From: Acinetobacter lwoffii | Lineage (GTDB): Bacteria > Pseudomonadota > Gammaproteobacteria > Pseudomonadales > Moraxellaceae | Reading direction: 5' to 3' | NCBI RefSeq assembly: GCF_002321025.1 | Contig: NZ_DCLL01000040.1 | Location: 1-64,000, forward strand | DNA: 64,000 bases | Part shown: one piece after another, positions 25,667-34,870 of the stretch | Layout of the letters: each line of letters starts with the position of its first letter | Position numbering within the stretch: position 1 is the stretch's first letter | Program-made: the position numbers and the translations under genes | The notes under the pieces: generated by a model | Seen by the model: only the letters and a program-made list of their open reading frames with translations | What the model was told of the DNA's origin: nothing | Database searches by the model: none

Positions 25667-28291
25667 TTAATTCTCTGTCGCTGCATCCGGCTTTTCAACT
25701 GTCGAAGCATCAGCTTCAACTTCAGTTTGTGGCTCGACGATTTGCTTCTTGTCTTTTTTCTTCTTTTTTTTCTTTTTCTTCGGCACTTCGACCAGTTCGG
25801 CACCATCTTCAATCGCTTGCCAATAATCCAGCTGTGCCATCACTGCGGCATAGATTGAATTTTTGCTATAGCGACCTTTTTTATCCAAGGTACCGACAGG
25901 ACGCGCCATCAGGATTTCCAGCGCCTGATCAATGGTATCAATCGCGTGAATATGGAACTGACCTTCTTCCACAGCAATCGTGACATCTTTACGTAGCATC
26001 AGATGTTGCATATTTTGACGCGGGATGATCACACCTTGTTTTCCGGTCAGACCTTGTAACTTGCAAGCATCAAAGAAACCTTCAATTTTGGCATTCACAC
26101 CGCCTACCGGTTGTACTTGTCCCAGCTGGTTCATGGAACCGGTAATGGCCCAAGACTGATCAATTGGTAACTGGCTGATGGCCGACAGTAAGGCAGAAAG
26201 CTCCGCGACTGTGGCGCTGTCACCATCGACCTGACCATAACTTTGTTCAAAGGCCAGTGCAGCAGAGAAATGCAAGGTCTGTTCACGACCAAAATGTGCT
26301 TTCAGGAAAGACGACATCAGCAACACGCCCTTGGCATGTAAAGAGCCACCAAGTTCCACACTGCGTTCGATATCCAGAATATCACCGCCACCTTGATACA
26401 CCGAAGCAGTCAGACGTGAAGGCAGACCAAATTCGACATCAGCATAATGAATCACCGACAGGGCATTAATCTGTCCCAGACGATGGCCGCGGGTTTCGAT
26501 CAATTGGGTACCACGAGTCAGATCTTGCCAATACAGTTCACGTAAATAGCCGAGACGATATTTGCGATGATCCAGTGCGGTATTGATATGTTTTTCTGAC
26601 ACCATCTTGTCACCGGCCTGGAAGGCATGATGATGTGCTTCACGGATCAGATCACCCAGCGTCAGGGCATGTAATGACAATGAGCTTTGATCTTCGGCTT
26701 GACGGCTAGAATCTGTGAGCAAGGCGGCTAAAGCAGAACGGTCAAAAGGTAGTAATTTATCCGATTGCACATAGTCGGCAATCAGCTGCATATAAGCCTG
26801 CTCGTTATCGTCATTACGTTGTAATGTATCGGTAAAATCGGCACGGATTTTAAAGATGCTGCCTAGCTCTGGTTCAAGCTCTAAAATTTCATAATAGATT
26901 TCAGGCTCAGCCAGCAAGATGACCTTGATATTCAGGGGAATTGAGGCAGGTTCAATCGAAATGCTGCCGGTTAGCGTGATCATATGCTCAAGCGAGGACA
27001 GTTTTAAATGCCCCGATTTAAGCGCGCGCTTCAAGCCTTGCCATGCATAGGGCTGTTCCAGCAATTGTTCCGCTTCCAGCATCAGGAAGCCGCCATTGGC
27101 CTTATGCAAGGTACCTGGACGAATCAGGGTGAAGTCTGTGGTAATCGTACCATTTTGGGTCAGTTGTTCTACATGACCCAAAAGGTTGTAATGTGTTGGA
27201 AAATCTTCAAAGATCACTGGTGCACCACTGTTCGGCTTGTGTGTGATAATCACATTGGCCTGATAACGTGCAGGAACGCGACTGAACAGTGCCGGAGTGA
27301 AATCATCTTCTTCCTGTTCCAGCACAATTTCGACATTGTTGATGATGTCTTCGGCATAGTATTTCAGGTAATGTTCCAGACCTTTCACATGTTTGAATTT
27401 CGCCAGAATCTGTTCAACTCGCGGTAAGACTACCTGTTTGGCGATATCACGGTTCAGGATCTGTACGCGATCGCGTGCATCATCTTCCAGATCACCCAGA
27501 TGCAAACCCAGACGTTCCAGTTTCTTGTCCATATAGCGCATATTGGACGCCAGTTCGGCACGATCTTTATTGCTTAAGGCATTCAGATCTTCTTGAGACA
27601 TTTCCTGCAATTCGTCATCAATCAGATGCACAGGAACAAAACAGTGCTCATCATGTCGCGAGATTAGCTTCAGATCCAGTTCTGCACCTTCTTTGGTCAG
27701 TTCGATCAGTGCATGCTGTTGCTCATCACCCGTTTCCTGGCGAATCATTTCAATGCGGTTGTGATAGGTCTCTGCAGTAAAACGGCGCTCAAGCTGCTTG
27801 AGGATCGTTTGCCAGCTTTGATTCAACATGGCCTGAAATTTCGGCCCTTGACCTGAGGGCAGTTCCAGCGCAATCGGCTGACGCTGGTTCTGAAAGTTAT
27901 TGACGTATACCCAGTCATTCGGGGTTTCCATGGTTTTGGCGTGCTGTTGCAGCAAACGCTTCACCATGGTGCGTTTACCGAGACCTGCGGTACCAACAGC
28001 AAAAATGTTATAACCGGAATAAGGCAAGGCAATCCCGGCCTCTACTGAGGCGCGTGCGCGATCTTGGCCCAAAAAGTTATTCAAGGGCTTGATCCGTTTG
28101 GTTGACGCAGGAATTTTTTCTAGGTTTGGAATATGCGTCAGCTGGGTGGATGTTAACCGGGTATGGTCCAGAGTATTTTTAATTTCGCTTTGTTCAAATG
28201 CAGAGATAAGTAAATCTGAGCGGATTTTTTGTGGAGTTGTGCTGGTGTTGCTGGCAATAGAAGAATTAATTTGATCGAGTCTCTGGGTCAC
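25667..28291 (-). CDS. Lon-family ATP-dependent protease (YcbZ/LonB-like)
   Basis: 874-aa protease with a fused AAA+ and Lon catalytic domain, related to E. coli YcbZ. A degenerate Walker A, GTAGLGKRT, is near residue 100, followed by a long helical insert. The C-terminal protease domain has the catalytic Ser at about 691 (DGDSAT) and Lys at about 734 (GGVNAKIEGF), the Lon dyad spacing. An unusual C-terminal tail (about 840-874) carries a run of nine Lys, then DKK, then acidic residues. Classical Lon's N-terminal substrate domain is absent. Substrates unknown. Confidence 0.9.
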   Translation of the reverse strand: MTQRLDQINSSIASNTSTTPQKIRSDLLISAFEQSEIKNTLDHTRLTSTQLTHIPNLEKIPASTKRIKPLNNFLGQDRARASVEAGIALPYSGYNIFAVGTAGLGKRTMVKRLLQQHAKTMETPNDWVYVNNFQNQRQPIALELPSGQGPKFQAMLNQSWQTILKQLERRFTAETYHNRIEMIRQETGDEQQHALIELTKEGAELDLKLISRHDEHCFVPVHLIDDELQEMSQEDLNALSNKDRAELASNMRYMDKKLERLGLHLGDLEDDARDRVQILNRDIAKQVVLPRVEQILAKFKHVKGLEHYLKYYAEDIINNVEIVLEQEEDDFTPALFSRVPARYQANVIITHKPNSGAPVIFEDFPTHYNLLGHVEQLTQNGTITTDFTLIRPGTLHKANGGFLMLEAEQLLEQPYAWQGLKRALKSGHLKLSSLEHMITLTGSISIEPASIPLNIKVILLAEPEIYYEILELEPELGSIFKIRADFTDTLQRNDDNEQAYMQLIADYVQSDKLLPFDRSALAALLTDSSRQAEDQSSLSLHALTLGDLIREAHHHAFQAGDKMVSEKHINTALDHRKYRLGYLRELYWQDLTRGTQLIETRGHRLGQINALSVIHYADVEFGLPSRLTASVYQGGGDILDIERSVELGGSLHAKGVLLMSSFLKAHFGREQTLHFSAALAFEQSYGQVDGDSATVAELSALLSAISQLPIDQSWAITGSMNQLGQVQPVGGVNAKIEGFFDACKLQGLTGKQGVIIPRQNMQHLMLRKDVTIAVEEGQFHIHAIDTIDQALEILMARPVGTLDKKGRYSKNSIYAAVMAQLDYWQAIEDGAELVEVPKKKKKKKKKDKKQIVEPQTEVEADASTVEKPDAATEN

Positions 28292-28489
28292 TGTTGAAAA
28301 TCCAAAACGAAATATTACGTTGATGAGAGTTAAGGTATACAGATTTACTTGAAAAATTCAAGCCAACATGTCGCTTTTGCCAGAAAATAAAAAACCGGAA
28401 ATGTGATAAATATATAAATCTTGTTGAAAGATACGCTATTACAGGATTGAATAGCAGCAATTGGTTTTTCTGCGGAAAATAATAAAGCA

Positions 28490-30658
28490 ATGACAACACA
28501 AACGACGGGTTGGAAATCCGCATTTACAGCATTTTTAGATCGACGTGCATTGATCATGCTGTTCTTGGGATTTTCGGCTGGTGTGCCGATTCTTCTGATT
28601 TTTTCCAGTCTGTCTTTATGGTTAGGTGAGGCCGGAATCAGCAAAAGTGCAGTAACTTTCTTTAGCTGGGCCGCATTGGGCTATTCATTTAAATTCGTCT
28701 GGGCACCGCTCATTGATGAACTGCCAGTCCCATTTCTGACCAAGGCTCTGGGACGTCGTCGTGCCTGGTTGCTGATTGCGCAGATTCTGATTGTCTGTGC
28801 CATTTCCATTATGGCCTTTTCTGATCCGGCGTTGGGTGCAACACATTTACAGCAAATGGCGCTCGGTGCAGTCCTGCTTGGTTTCTCCGCAGCAACGCAG
28901 GATATTGTGATTGATGCTTACCGGATTGAGCTGGCGGAAACCCAGATGCAGACCGTATTGGCTTCTACCTATAATGCCGGTTACCGGATCGGGATGATCG
29001 TGGCCGGTGCTGGTGCCTTGTTTCTGGCAGCCTATTTGGGAACAGCCAAAGGCAATTATATCTACGATGCCTGGAAATGGACCTATCTGGCGATGGCTGC
29101 CGTCATGCTGGTCGGTATTATTACCACACTGTCCATTCGGGAGCCGCAGGTTGACCGTGTACGAAAACACTATGTGCGCAGTGATTATTTTCGTTTAGTC
29201 GCGGTGTTTTTTGTGGCGGTGATCAGTTTTGTTTTGAGTTATATCTATTCGGGCAATCTGGTGGCCAGCATCACTGAAAAATTTGCTATTCAAGATACCT
29301 TTGCCTTGTTCTGTTTTGAGGCCTTGCGCTTTATTGGCTCAGGTGCCGTCGCATTTTCCATCGGGGCAAGCTTGGTAAAAATGGGTGCGGTTAACAAGCA
29401 GATGGCCTATGAAACCTGGGTTAATCCGGTTGCAGATTTCTTTAAACGTTATGGCTTGAAACTGGCATTGGTGTTGTTATTGCTGATCGGTTTTTATCGG
29501 GTCTCCGATATTATTGCCGGGGTCATTTCCAATGTGTTCTATCAGGATCTGAATTTCAGTAAAGAACAGATTGCCGAGGCCGTTAAAGTCTATGGGGTCA
29601 TTTTCTCTTTAGTCGGTGGTTTCCTTGGCGGGCTCTTGGCCCAGAAGATGAACATCATGAAACTGATGTTTGTCGGTGCCGTACTGGCCTGTTCCACCAA
29701 CCTGATTTTTATCGGCCTGGTCAAGTCTGGTGAAAAACTGGCAGCTGTGGAAGTTAAAGCCGGTAATCAGGTTTATCAGGCAGAGACCGATGAAGTGGGT
29801 TACTGGAAGCTAGATGTACCGAGTGCAGTGCTGGCGCAGAGCAAACAGCTACAAGTGTCAGCCGCTTATCTTAATACAGCTAATACCAATCAAGCGCCGG
29901 TGCAGGTCAATATGCCATATTTGACCGCACAACAGGGCAGCACCCAGTTACAAATCCTGCCGATCACCAGTGACAATACCCTCACTGTAGCTGAACAGGA
30001 CAAGACCATTGTGGTGCGTGGCCAGTATGTCGGTAAAACACTAGAGCAGAATCAAAAAATTGTTTTGCAAATCAATGATCAGAATATTGAGGCAAAACTG
30101 GAAAGTGAAGGCGTATTTACTGCCGCGATTCCTGCACAGCAACTGATTCAGTCACCTGCACATATTATCAGTGCAGTTTTGATGCAAGATGATCAGGCAC
30201 TGCAGCAAACAACGCATGTTTATCAGGTCAATGATCAGCTGAGCAATACCCAGAATCTGGATGTCGATATTCAGCCCTTGGCAGTGGTGGATGGCAACAG
30301 TTCAGATACGGTCGAAGTCAGTGGTAAGGTAATTAAACCTTATAGCGACAAGTGGCTTTATTTTGCCATTATTGTCGATAATCTGGCTGCAGGGCTGGCT
30401 GGTGCTGCGTTTATTGCATTCTTGTCAAGCTTGACCAGTGTGTCATTTACCGCTGTTCAATATGCGATTTTTAGCTCACTCATGACCCTGACCCCTAAGA
30501 TTTTAGGCGGATATTCGGGTACTATAGTGACCAATATCGGTTATCCGAATTTCTTCCTGATGACCACTTTAATTGGGATTCCGATCCTGATTCTGGTGGT
30601 TTGGGTCGCAAAACTGCTCGGTGAACACCAACAACAATCTGTACAGAAGGATGATTAA
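28490..30658 (+). CDS. ampG: AmpG-family muropeptide permease with large insert
   Basis: 722-aa major-facilitator protein of the AmpG group, which imports GlcNAc-anhydroMurNAc peptides for cell-wall recycling. The first ~410 residues are transmembrane with FSAGVPILLIF near the start and the ATQDIVIDAYRIE motif typical of AmpG. About 200 residues (414-613) with no membrane helix interrupt the transporter. They look like beta-sandwich repeats (TDEVGYWKLDVPSAVL, ESEGVFTAAIPAQQL), and the last helices follow. E. coli AmpG is 491 aa. The stop is 1 bp before gloA. Confidence 0.85.
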   Translation: MTTQTTGWKSAFTAFLDRRALIMLFLGFSAGVPILLIFSSLSLWLGEAGISKSAVTFFSWAALGYSFKFVWAPLIDELPVPFLTKALGRRRAWLLIAQILIVCAISIMAFSDPALGATHLQQMALGAVLLGFSAATQDIVIDAYRIELAETQMQTVLASTYNAGYRIGMIVAGAGALFLAAYLGTAKGNYIYDAWKWTYLAMAAVMLVGIITTLSIREPQVDRVRKHYVRSDYFRLVAVFFVAVISFVLSYIYSGNLVASITEKFAIQDTFALFCFEALRFIGSGAVAFSIGASLVKMGAVNKQMAYETWVNPVADFFKRYGLKLALVLLLLIGFYRVSDIIAGVISNVFYQDLNFSKEQIAEAVKVYGVIFSLVGGFLGGLLAQKMNIMKLMFVGAVLACSTNLIFIGLVKSGEKLAAVEVKAGNQVYQAETDEVGYWKLDVPSAVLAQSKQLQVSAAYLNTANTNQAPVQVNMPYLTAQQGSTQLQILPITSDNTLTVAEQDKTIVVRGQYVGKTLEQNQKIVLQINDQNIEAKLESEGVFTAAIPAQQLIQSPAHIISAVLMQDDQALQQTTHVYQVNDQLSNTQNLDVDIQPLAVVDGNSSDTVEVSGKVIKPYSDKWLYFAIIVDNLAAGLAGAAFIAFLSSLTSVSFTAVQYAIFSSLMTLTPKILGGYSGTIVTNIGYPNFFLMTTLIGIPILILVVWVAKLLGEHQQQSVQKDD

Positions 30659-30659
30659 T

Positions 30660-31061
30660 ATGCGCATGCTGCATACCATGTTACGTGTAGGCAATTTAGA
30701 ACAATCTCTCAAGTTCTATACTGAAGTACTTGGCATGACTTTGCTTCGTAAGCGTGATTACGAAGAAGGCCGTTTTACCCTGGCTTTTGTCGGTTATGGC
30801 GATGAAGAAAATCACACCGTACTGGAATTGACGCATAACTGGGATACAGACAGCTATGAACTGGGCAATGCTTATGGTCATATCGCAATTGCAGTCGATG
30901 ATGCATACAAGGCGTGTGAAGAGATTAAAGCGCGTGGCGGTAATGTGGTGCGTGAAGCCGGCCCAATGAAAGGTGGCGTGACTGTAATTGCATTTGTTGA
31001 AGATCCAGATGGCTACAAGATCGAGCTGATCCAGCAAGACAACAATGCACGTAATAACTAA
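30660..31061 (+). CDS. gloA: Lactoylglutathione lyase (glyoxalase I)
   Basis: 133-aa metalloenzyme isomerising the methylglyoxal-glutathione hemithioacetal. Metal ligands are in place: His in MLHTMLRV, Glu in VLELTHN, His in GHIAIAVDD, Glu in YKIELIQQ. The ATG 30660 lies 1 bp past the ampG stop and fits the family start; an in-frame ATG 30621 inside ampG is less likely. Cotranscribed with ampG and ended by a hairpin. Confidence 0.95.
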   Translation: MRMLHTMLRVGNLEQSLKFYTEVLGMTLLRKRDYEEGRFTLAFVGYGDEENHTVLELTHNWDTDSYELGNAYGHIAIAVDDAYKACEEIKARGGNVVREAGPMKGGVTVIAFVEDPDGYKIELIQQDNNARNN

Positions 31062-31137
31062 GTGTGACGTAGCGAGATATATGAAATGCATTCATGTATA
31101 GATGAAAATATTACATCAATCTGAGTGCATAGCATGG

Positions 31138-31171
31138 GCCCGGCATCTGTTAAGATAGCCGGGCATTTTTA
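31138..31171 (+). terminator. Terminator of ampG-gloA
   Basis: Stem GCCCGGC / GCCGGGC with a 13-nt loop and a following T-run. Confidence 0.85.
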
Positions 31172-31205
31172 TATCAAACAATAAAATCTGAGGGATTATA
31201 GGGAT

Positions 31206-32186
31206 ATGCTTAAGTTCTTGGCATTGGATCGGTTTACGATACTGTTGTTTGTGATGGTTTTGCTGGCCAGTGTGCTGCCAGTTTCGGGGCAGGCGGCTGA
31301 AGTCTTTGGCTGGGTGACGACAGGAGCGATTGCCATCCTGTTTTTCCTGCACGGCGCCAAACTGTCTCGTGAAGCTGTGGTGCAAGGCATTATGCACTGG
31401 AAATTGCATACTTTAGTTTTTGCGCTAACTTTTGCCCTGTTTCCGATTCTCGGGCTTTTGGCCAAGCCGATTTTATTACCCATGCTCGGACAGGAACTAT
31501 ATTGGGGTTTCCTGTTTATGTGTTTCCTGCCATCCACCGTGCAGTCCTCGATCGCCTTTACTTCAGTGGCTCATGGCAATGTCGCCGGGGCGGTATGTAG
31601 TGCCTCTTTTTCCAATCTGATCGGTATGTTTATTACTCCATTATTGGTAGCATTTTTTATTCTCGGTCAATCTGATCATGGTTTTGATCCGACTTCTTCG
31701 ATTATCCAGATTACACTGCTGCTCTTGGTGCCGTTTATTTTAGGACAGATTCTGCGTCCATGGATCTATCCGCAAATGATGAAAATGCCAAAAATCGTCA
31801 AGGTCTTCGATCAAGGCTCGATTTTACTGGTGGTATATGGCGCTTTTAGTAGCGCCGTCGTGGCCGGGCTGTGGAATGAAGTGAGCTTGAGTACCTTGTT
31901 GTTGCTATTGCTGGCTTGCTCGGTGTTACTCACCATTGTGATGTTATTATCACTTTATATTCCACGCTGGCTGGGCTTTAGCCGCGCTGACCAAAAAACG
32001 GCATTCTTTTGTGGTTCCAAGAAAACCTTGGCCAGTGGAGTGCCGATGGCGCAAATTTTATTTATTGGCCAGCCGCTGGGCATGATTGTCCTGCCGATCA
32101 TGATTTTTCATCAGATTCAATTAATGGTCTGCGGGATTATTGCCAATCTGTGGGCCAAAGAGACTGGGTCAGAAGCTGAAGAATAA
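31206..32186 (+). CDS. SBF-like (bile acid:sodium symporter-like) transporter
   Basis: 326-aa membrane protein with about ten helices, similar to the YfeH/SLC10A7 branch of the BASS superfamily. Family blocks: LFFLHGAKLSREAV, MCFLPSTVQSSIAFTSVAHGN, and FFCGSKKTLASGVPMA near the C-terminus. The transported substrate is not known for most members. Monocistronic, with a purine-rich GGGATTATAGGGAT before the ATG. Confidence 0.85.
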   Translation: MLKFLALDRFTILLFVMVLLASVLPVSGQAAEVFGWVTTGAIAILFFLHGAKLSREAVVQGIMHWKLHTLVFALTFALFPILGLLAKPILLPMLGQELYWGFLFMCFLPSTVQSSIAFTSVAHGNVAGAVCSASFSNLIGMFITPLLVAFFILGQSDHGFDPTSSIIQITLLLLVPFILGQILRPWIYPQMMKMPKIVKVFDQGSILLVVYGAFSSAVVAGLWNEVSLSTLLLLLLACSVLLTIVMLLSLYIPRWLGFSRADQKTAFFCGSKKTLASGVPMAQILFIGQPLGMIVLPIMIFHQIQLMVCGIIANLWAKETGSEAEE

Positions 32187-32210
32187 TTCGCATATTAAAT
32201 TCGTTTCACG

Positions 32211-32381
32211 TATAATAATGCCCACTTGTTGTGCTTAGCTCTGGCGGTATCCGTCTCGGTGGGCCAAAAGAATGGTCTGTTGTGGTGTTGATCTGCATGA
32301 ACGATGTTCCTGCTTCCTCAGTTGAGAGTGATCAATAGCGATGACAGCTAAACCTTCTTGAATCTAATGGAGTAATCGACG
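32211..32381 (+). promoter_or_regulatory. rpmE: rpmE promoter and ~165-nt leader
   Basis: TATAAT at 32211-32216 with TTCGCA 18 bp upstream is the likely promoter. The leader that follows is long for a single ribosomal gene and contains GC-rich pairing segments such as CGGTATCCGTCTCGG. Autoregulatory leaders are known for some rpmE genes, so this may be one, but I cannot model the fold with confidence. Confidence 0.4.
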
Positions 32382-32606
32382 ATGCGCGCCGATATTCACC
32401 CAAAATATGAAACTTTAGTTGCTACTTGTTCATGTGGTAACGTAATCGAAACTCGTTCAGCTCTTGGTAAAGAAACTCTTTATCTAGACGTATGTTCAGC
32501 TTGCCACCCATTCTACACTGGTAAGCAAAAGAACGTTGACACTGGCGGTCGTATCGACAAGTTCAAACAACGTTTTGCTGGTATGTCACGTTCTGTTAAA
32601 CGTTAA
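32382..32606 (+). CDS. rpmE: 50S ribosomal protein L31
   Basis: 74-aa zinc-binding (C+) form of L31. The N-terminus MRADIHPKYETL is typical, and the Cys residues in TCSCGN and CSACHPFYTG form the zinc site. The Zn-free paralogue (rpmE2) would lack them. Single gene with promoter and terminator. Confidence 0.97.
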   Translation: MRADIHPKYETLVATCSCGNVIETRSALGKETLYLDVCSACHPFYTGKQKNVDTGGRIDKFKQRFAGMSRSVKR

Positions 32607-32617
32607 TACCCAAAATG

Positions 32618-32645
32618 AAAAAACGGGCGTTCAGCCCGTTTTTTT
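32618..32645 (+). terminator. Terminator of rpmE
   Basis: Stem AAAAAACGGGC / GCCCGTTTTTTT with a GTTCA loop. Confidence 0.9.
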
Positions 32646-32647
32646 GT

Positions 32648-32720
32648 GCCTGCAATTTAGAAGATGATCATGCCACTTTCTAAATTGCAGGCTTGTACAA
32701 GATCTTAGTGATCTTGTACA
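32648..32720. repeat. Two back-to-back perfect hairpins
   Basis: First hairpin: a 15-bp perfect inverted repeat (GCCTGCAATTTAGAA at 32648-32662, complement at 32678-32692) with a 15-nt loop that contains TGATCA. Second: 11-bp perfect repeat TGTACAAGATC (32694-32704 and 32710-32720), loop TTAGT. The second covers the last codons and stop of the FimX-like gene. There is no T-run on either strand next to them, so they are not ordinary terminators. Confidence 0.8.
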
Positions 32721-34870
32721 TCAATCAAATGATCAAGTTTTTTCTGGAAATAATTCCCCTGAATAAAGCGGGCATCCACGTTCCAGGCATTCGCGAACAG
32801 TGTCATATCATTTAATTCACGAATCAGAATATTGAGTGGCTTGATTTCATTATAGCTGGTGATTTTTTCCTGTAGTTGCTCAATCTCGGTATCTTTATTG
32901 AGCATATTGGTTAAGCTTGAATGTAAGCTGACACCATCCAGTTCCAGTTCACGCAGTAAATTTGGACTGTACATTGATTGACCAAAATCACGCAGTGCAA
33001 TCAGCGCGCCATGTTCATACAGCACGCGTAGATATTTTTGTGCATCTTGCTGATTCAGTAAAATATCTTCTTCTGAGAATTGCAAGATTAGCGGATGCTT
33101 CACTTTACTGCGAATAATCGTAATCAGTTTGGAAATAAATTCCGGGAAGGTACGGTCTTTAAATAGCACGGCACGGTTCAAATTGACAATTAAGCTTGCA
33201 TCAGGATACTGGGTAATAAAGTTGTGTAACTGTTTACTGGCCTCAACCAGAATCCAGCGATCCAGTTTAATGGAAAGTTCATCATCTTCATGAAGTTCTA
33301 AAAGGCTAGAGATATCCTGCCATTTATTCTCAAAAATAAAGCCACTGGTCACTTCATAGGTATATAAACGCGTATCTTCTTTATCATAGAGTTGCTGATA
33401 CTTTAAATGGATCTCGCCACGTTCCAGACATTCACTTAAGGCTTTCAAAATAGAAGGTGTAGCGCTAGAAATAGACGTGACTGCTGGACTGACGGCTGCA
33501 ACTGTTGAGCTGGTAACTGGTGTTTCAGCAACACTGAAATCTATACTTGGCATTTCTACCGCGGCCGGACTGCTCAGTGACGCAGGAATATCAAGTTTAA
33601 ATTCAGATACAGCTTCTGCTTGAGGTAAAGATGTCGAGAATGCTTGTCCAATCAGCGTATTGCAGTGCATTTCATCCTGCAAACCCTGTTCAAGCATGAC
33701 ATAGCCCAAGCGCAAATTTAGAGGGAATGACTTTTGTTCCACTGTAATGAGTTGCGGTTTGCTTAAGGCATTTAAACTGATCAGTTTGGATTCAAGAATT
33801 GCTTTAGAGTCTGCCTGGAACAGACCGACAACGACATCATATTCCAGTTTAAACAGGGGAATATGGGTCTGTTCCTTGAGGAATTCTTTGACTGCATCAA
33901 AGTACCCATTAAAAGTGGTCCAGTCAGACTGTAGAACTTCCGGGTCATATGCACTTAAAGAGAAAGTGACCAAGGCATTCACTGGTGCAGACTGCTTGTT
34001 CAGTTCACGTTTAAGTGACTGAAAAACGCTTGGTTTTCCAGGAGTCTTCTCAGAAGAAACTGTTTTAGATTGGGTATCAATGCTAATTTGCACTGCATCT
34101 TCTTCAGCAGTTGAAGGCAAGAATTCCAATTTTAATGGGTTAGATGCGGACACATGCGGATTCAGAGACTGAATCTCGACTCGACCTAAATCAAATTGAC
34201 CCTGAGAAATCTTTTTGAAACGGGTTTTAAAATCATTCAAATCTGAAGGCTGGAGCAGATCTAGCAAAGGTAGACCAATAATCTCATCTTCATTTTGTAA
34301 GCCAAACAGTTTCAGGTAGTCCGCATTGGCCTGAATATGAATCCCTTCCTGAATGGTAGCGACAGCACGGTTGCTGTCATCTACCAAAGATTGTGCCTGA
34401 ATTTGAGCTGTTTCCAGCTCAGTCATTAAATGTTGCTGAGATTGTGACAAACGGCTAAATGACAATGCTCGAACCAGTCCCACATAAAAGCGTTCCAGGT
34501 AGTCAAAATTGAGAATGTCATACACCCCTTTACGGATATATTGCGCATATTGTTCAGCCTGGTAATCATCCGGTTTAAGCAAAATCATCGGCAGATTAGG
34601 TTGCTGCGAAAGGCGCACCAAACTTAAGGCCTGTTCATATTTCAGATCGTAGGCACGCCCAAAAATAAGCAGATCCCATTTGAAATTCAGCTGTTTTTCA
34701 AAAGACTGCAGATCATCCAGCAGCACAGCATCGACCTGATAATCATGACTGGTCAGAAGATCACGGATTTGGTTATATCTAATTTGATTATCATCAATAA
34801 TCAGTAAACGTGTTTCAGTACGTTTTAACTTTTTAGACAATAATGGATTTCTCACTTCAATGCTTCCCAT
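32705..34870 (-). CDS. FimX-like receiver-PAS-degenerate GGDEF/EAL protein
   Basis: 721-aa multidomain protein resembling FimX, a c-di-GMP-binding controller of type IV pili. Domains in order: a response-regulator-like domain (about 18-140) whose usual phospho-Asp region reads WDLLIFGRAYD, thus lacking the normal acceptor; a PAS domain (about 160-270); a degenerate GGDEF (about 290-400; the motif position has LEYDVVVG); and a degenerate EAL domain (about 470-715), where EAL is YEV and DDFG is RDFG. It probably binds but does not make or cut c-di-GMP. It overlaps the upstream PilZ-like gene by 19 bp. Confidence 0.8.
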   Translation of the reverse strand: MGSIEVRNPLLSKKLKRTETRLLIIDDNQIRYNQIRDLLTSHDYQVDAVLLDDLQSFEKQLNFKWDLLIFGRAYDLKYEQALSLVRLSQQPNLPMILLKPDDYQAEQYAQYIRKGVYDILNFDYLERFYVGLVRALSFSRLSQSQQHLMTELETAQIQAQSLVDDSNRAVATIQEGIHIQANADYLKLFGLQNEDEIIGLPLLDLLQPSDLNDFKTRFKKISQGQFDLGRVEIQSLNPHVSASNPLKLEFLPSTAEEDAVQISIDTQSKTVSSEKTPGKPSVFQSLKRELNKQSAPVNALVTFSLSAYDPEVLQSDWTTFNGYFDAVKEFLKEQTHIPLFKLEYDVVVGLFQADSKAILESKLISLNALSKPQLITVEQKSFPLNLRLGYVMLEQGLQDEMHCNTLIGQAFSTSLPQAEAVSEFKLDIPASLSSPAAVEMPSIDFSVAETPVTSSTVAAVSPAVTSISSATPSILKALSECLERGEIHLKYQQLYDKEDTRLYTYEVTSGFIFENKWQDISSLLELHEDDELSIKLDRWILVEASKQLHNFITQYPDASLIVNLNRAVLFKDRTFPEFISKLITIIRSKVKHPLILQFSEEDILLNQQDAQKYLRVLYEHGALIALRDFGQSMYSPNLLRELELDGVSLHSSLTNMLNKDTEIEQLQEKITSYNEIKPLNILIRELNDMTLFANAWNVDARFIQGNYFQKKLDHLIDVQDH

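Noticed and set aside
27008..27427. 139-codon plus-strand frame antisense to the Lon-family gene
   Set aside because: Antisense shadow of a well-conserved protease gene; composition is that of a complementary strand.
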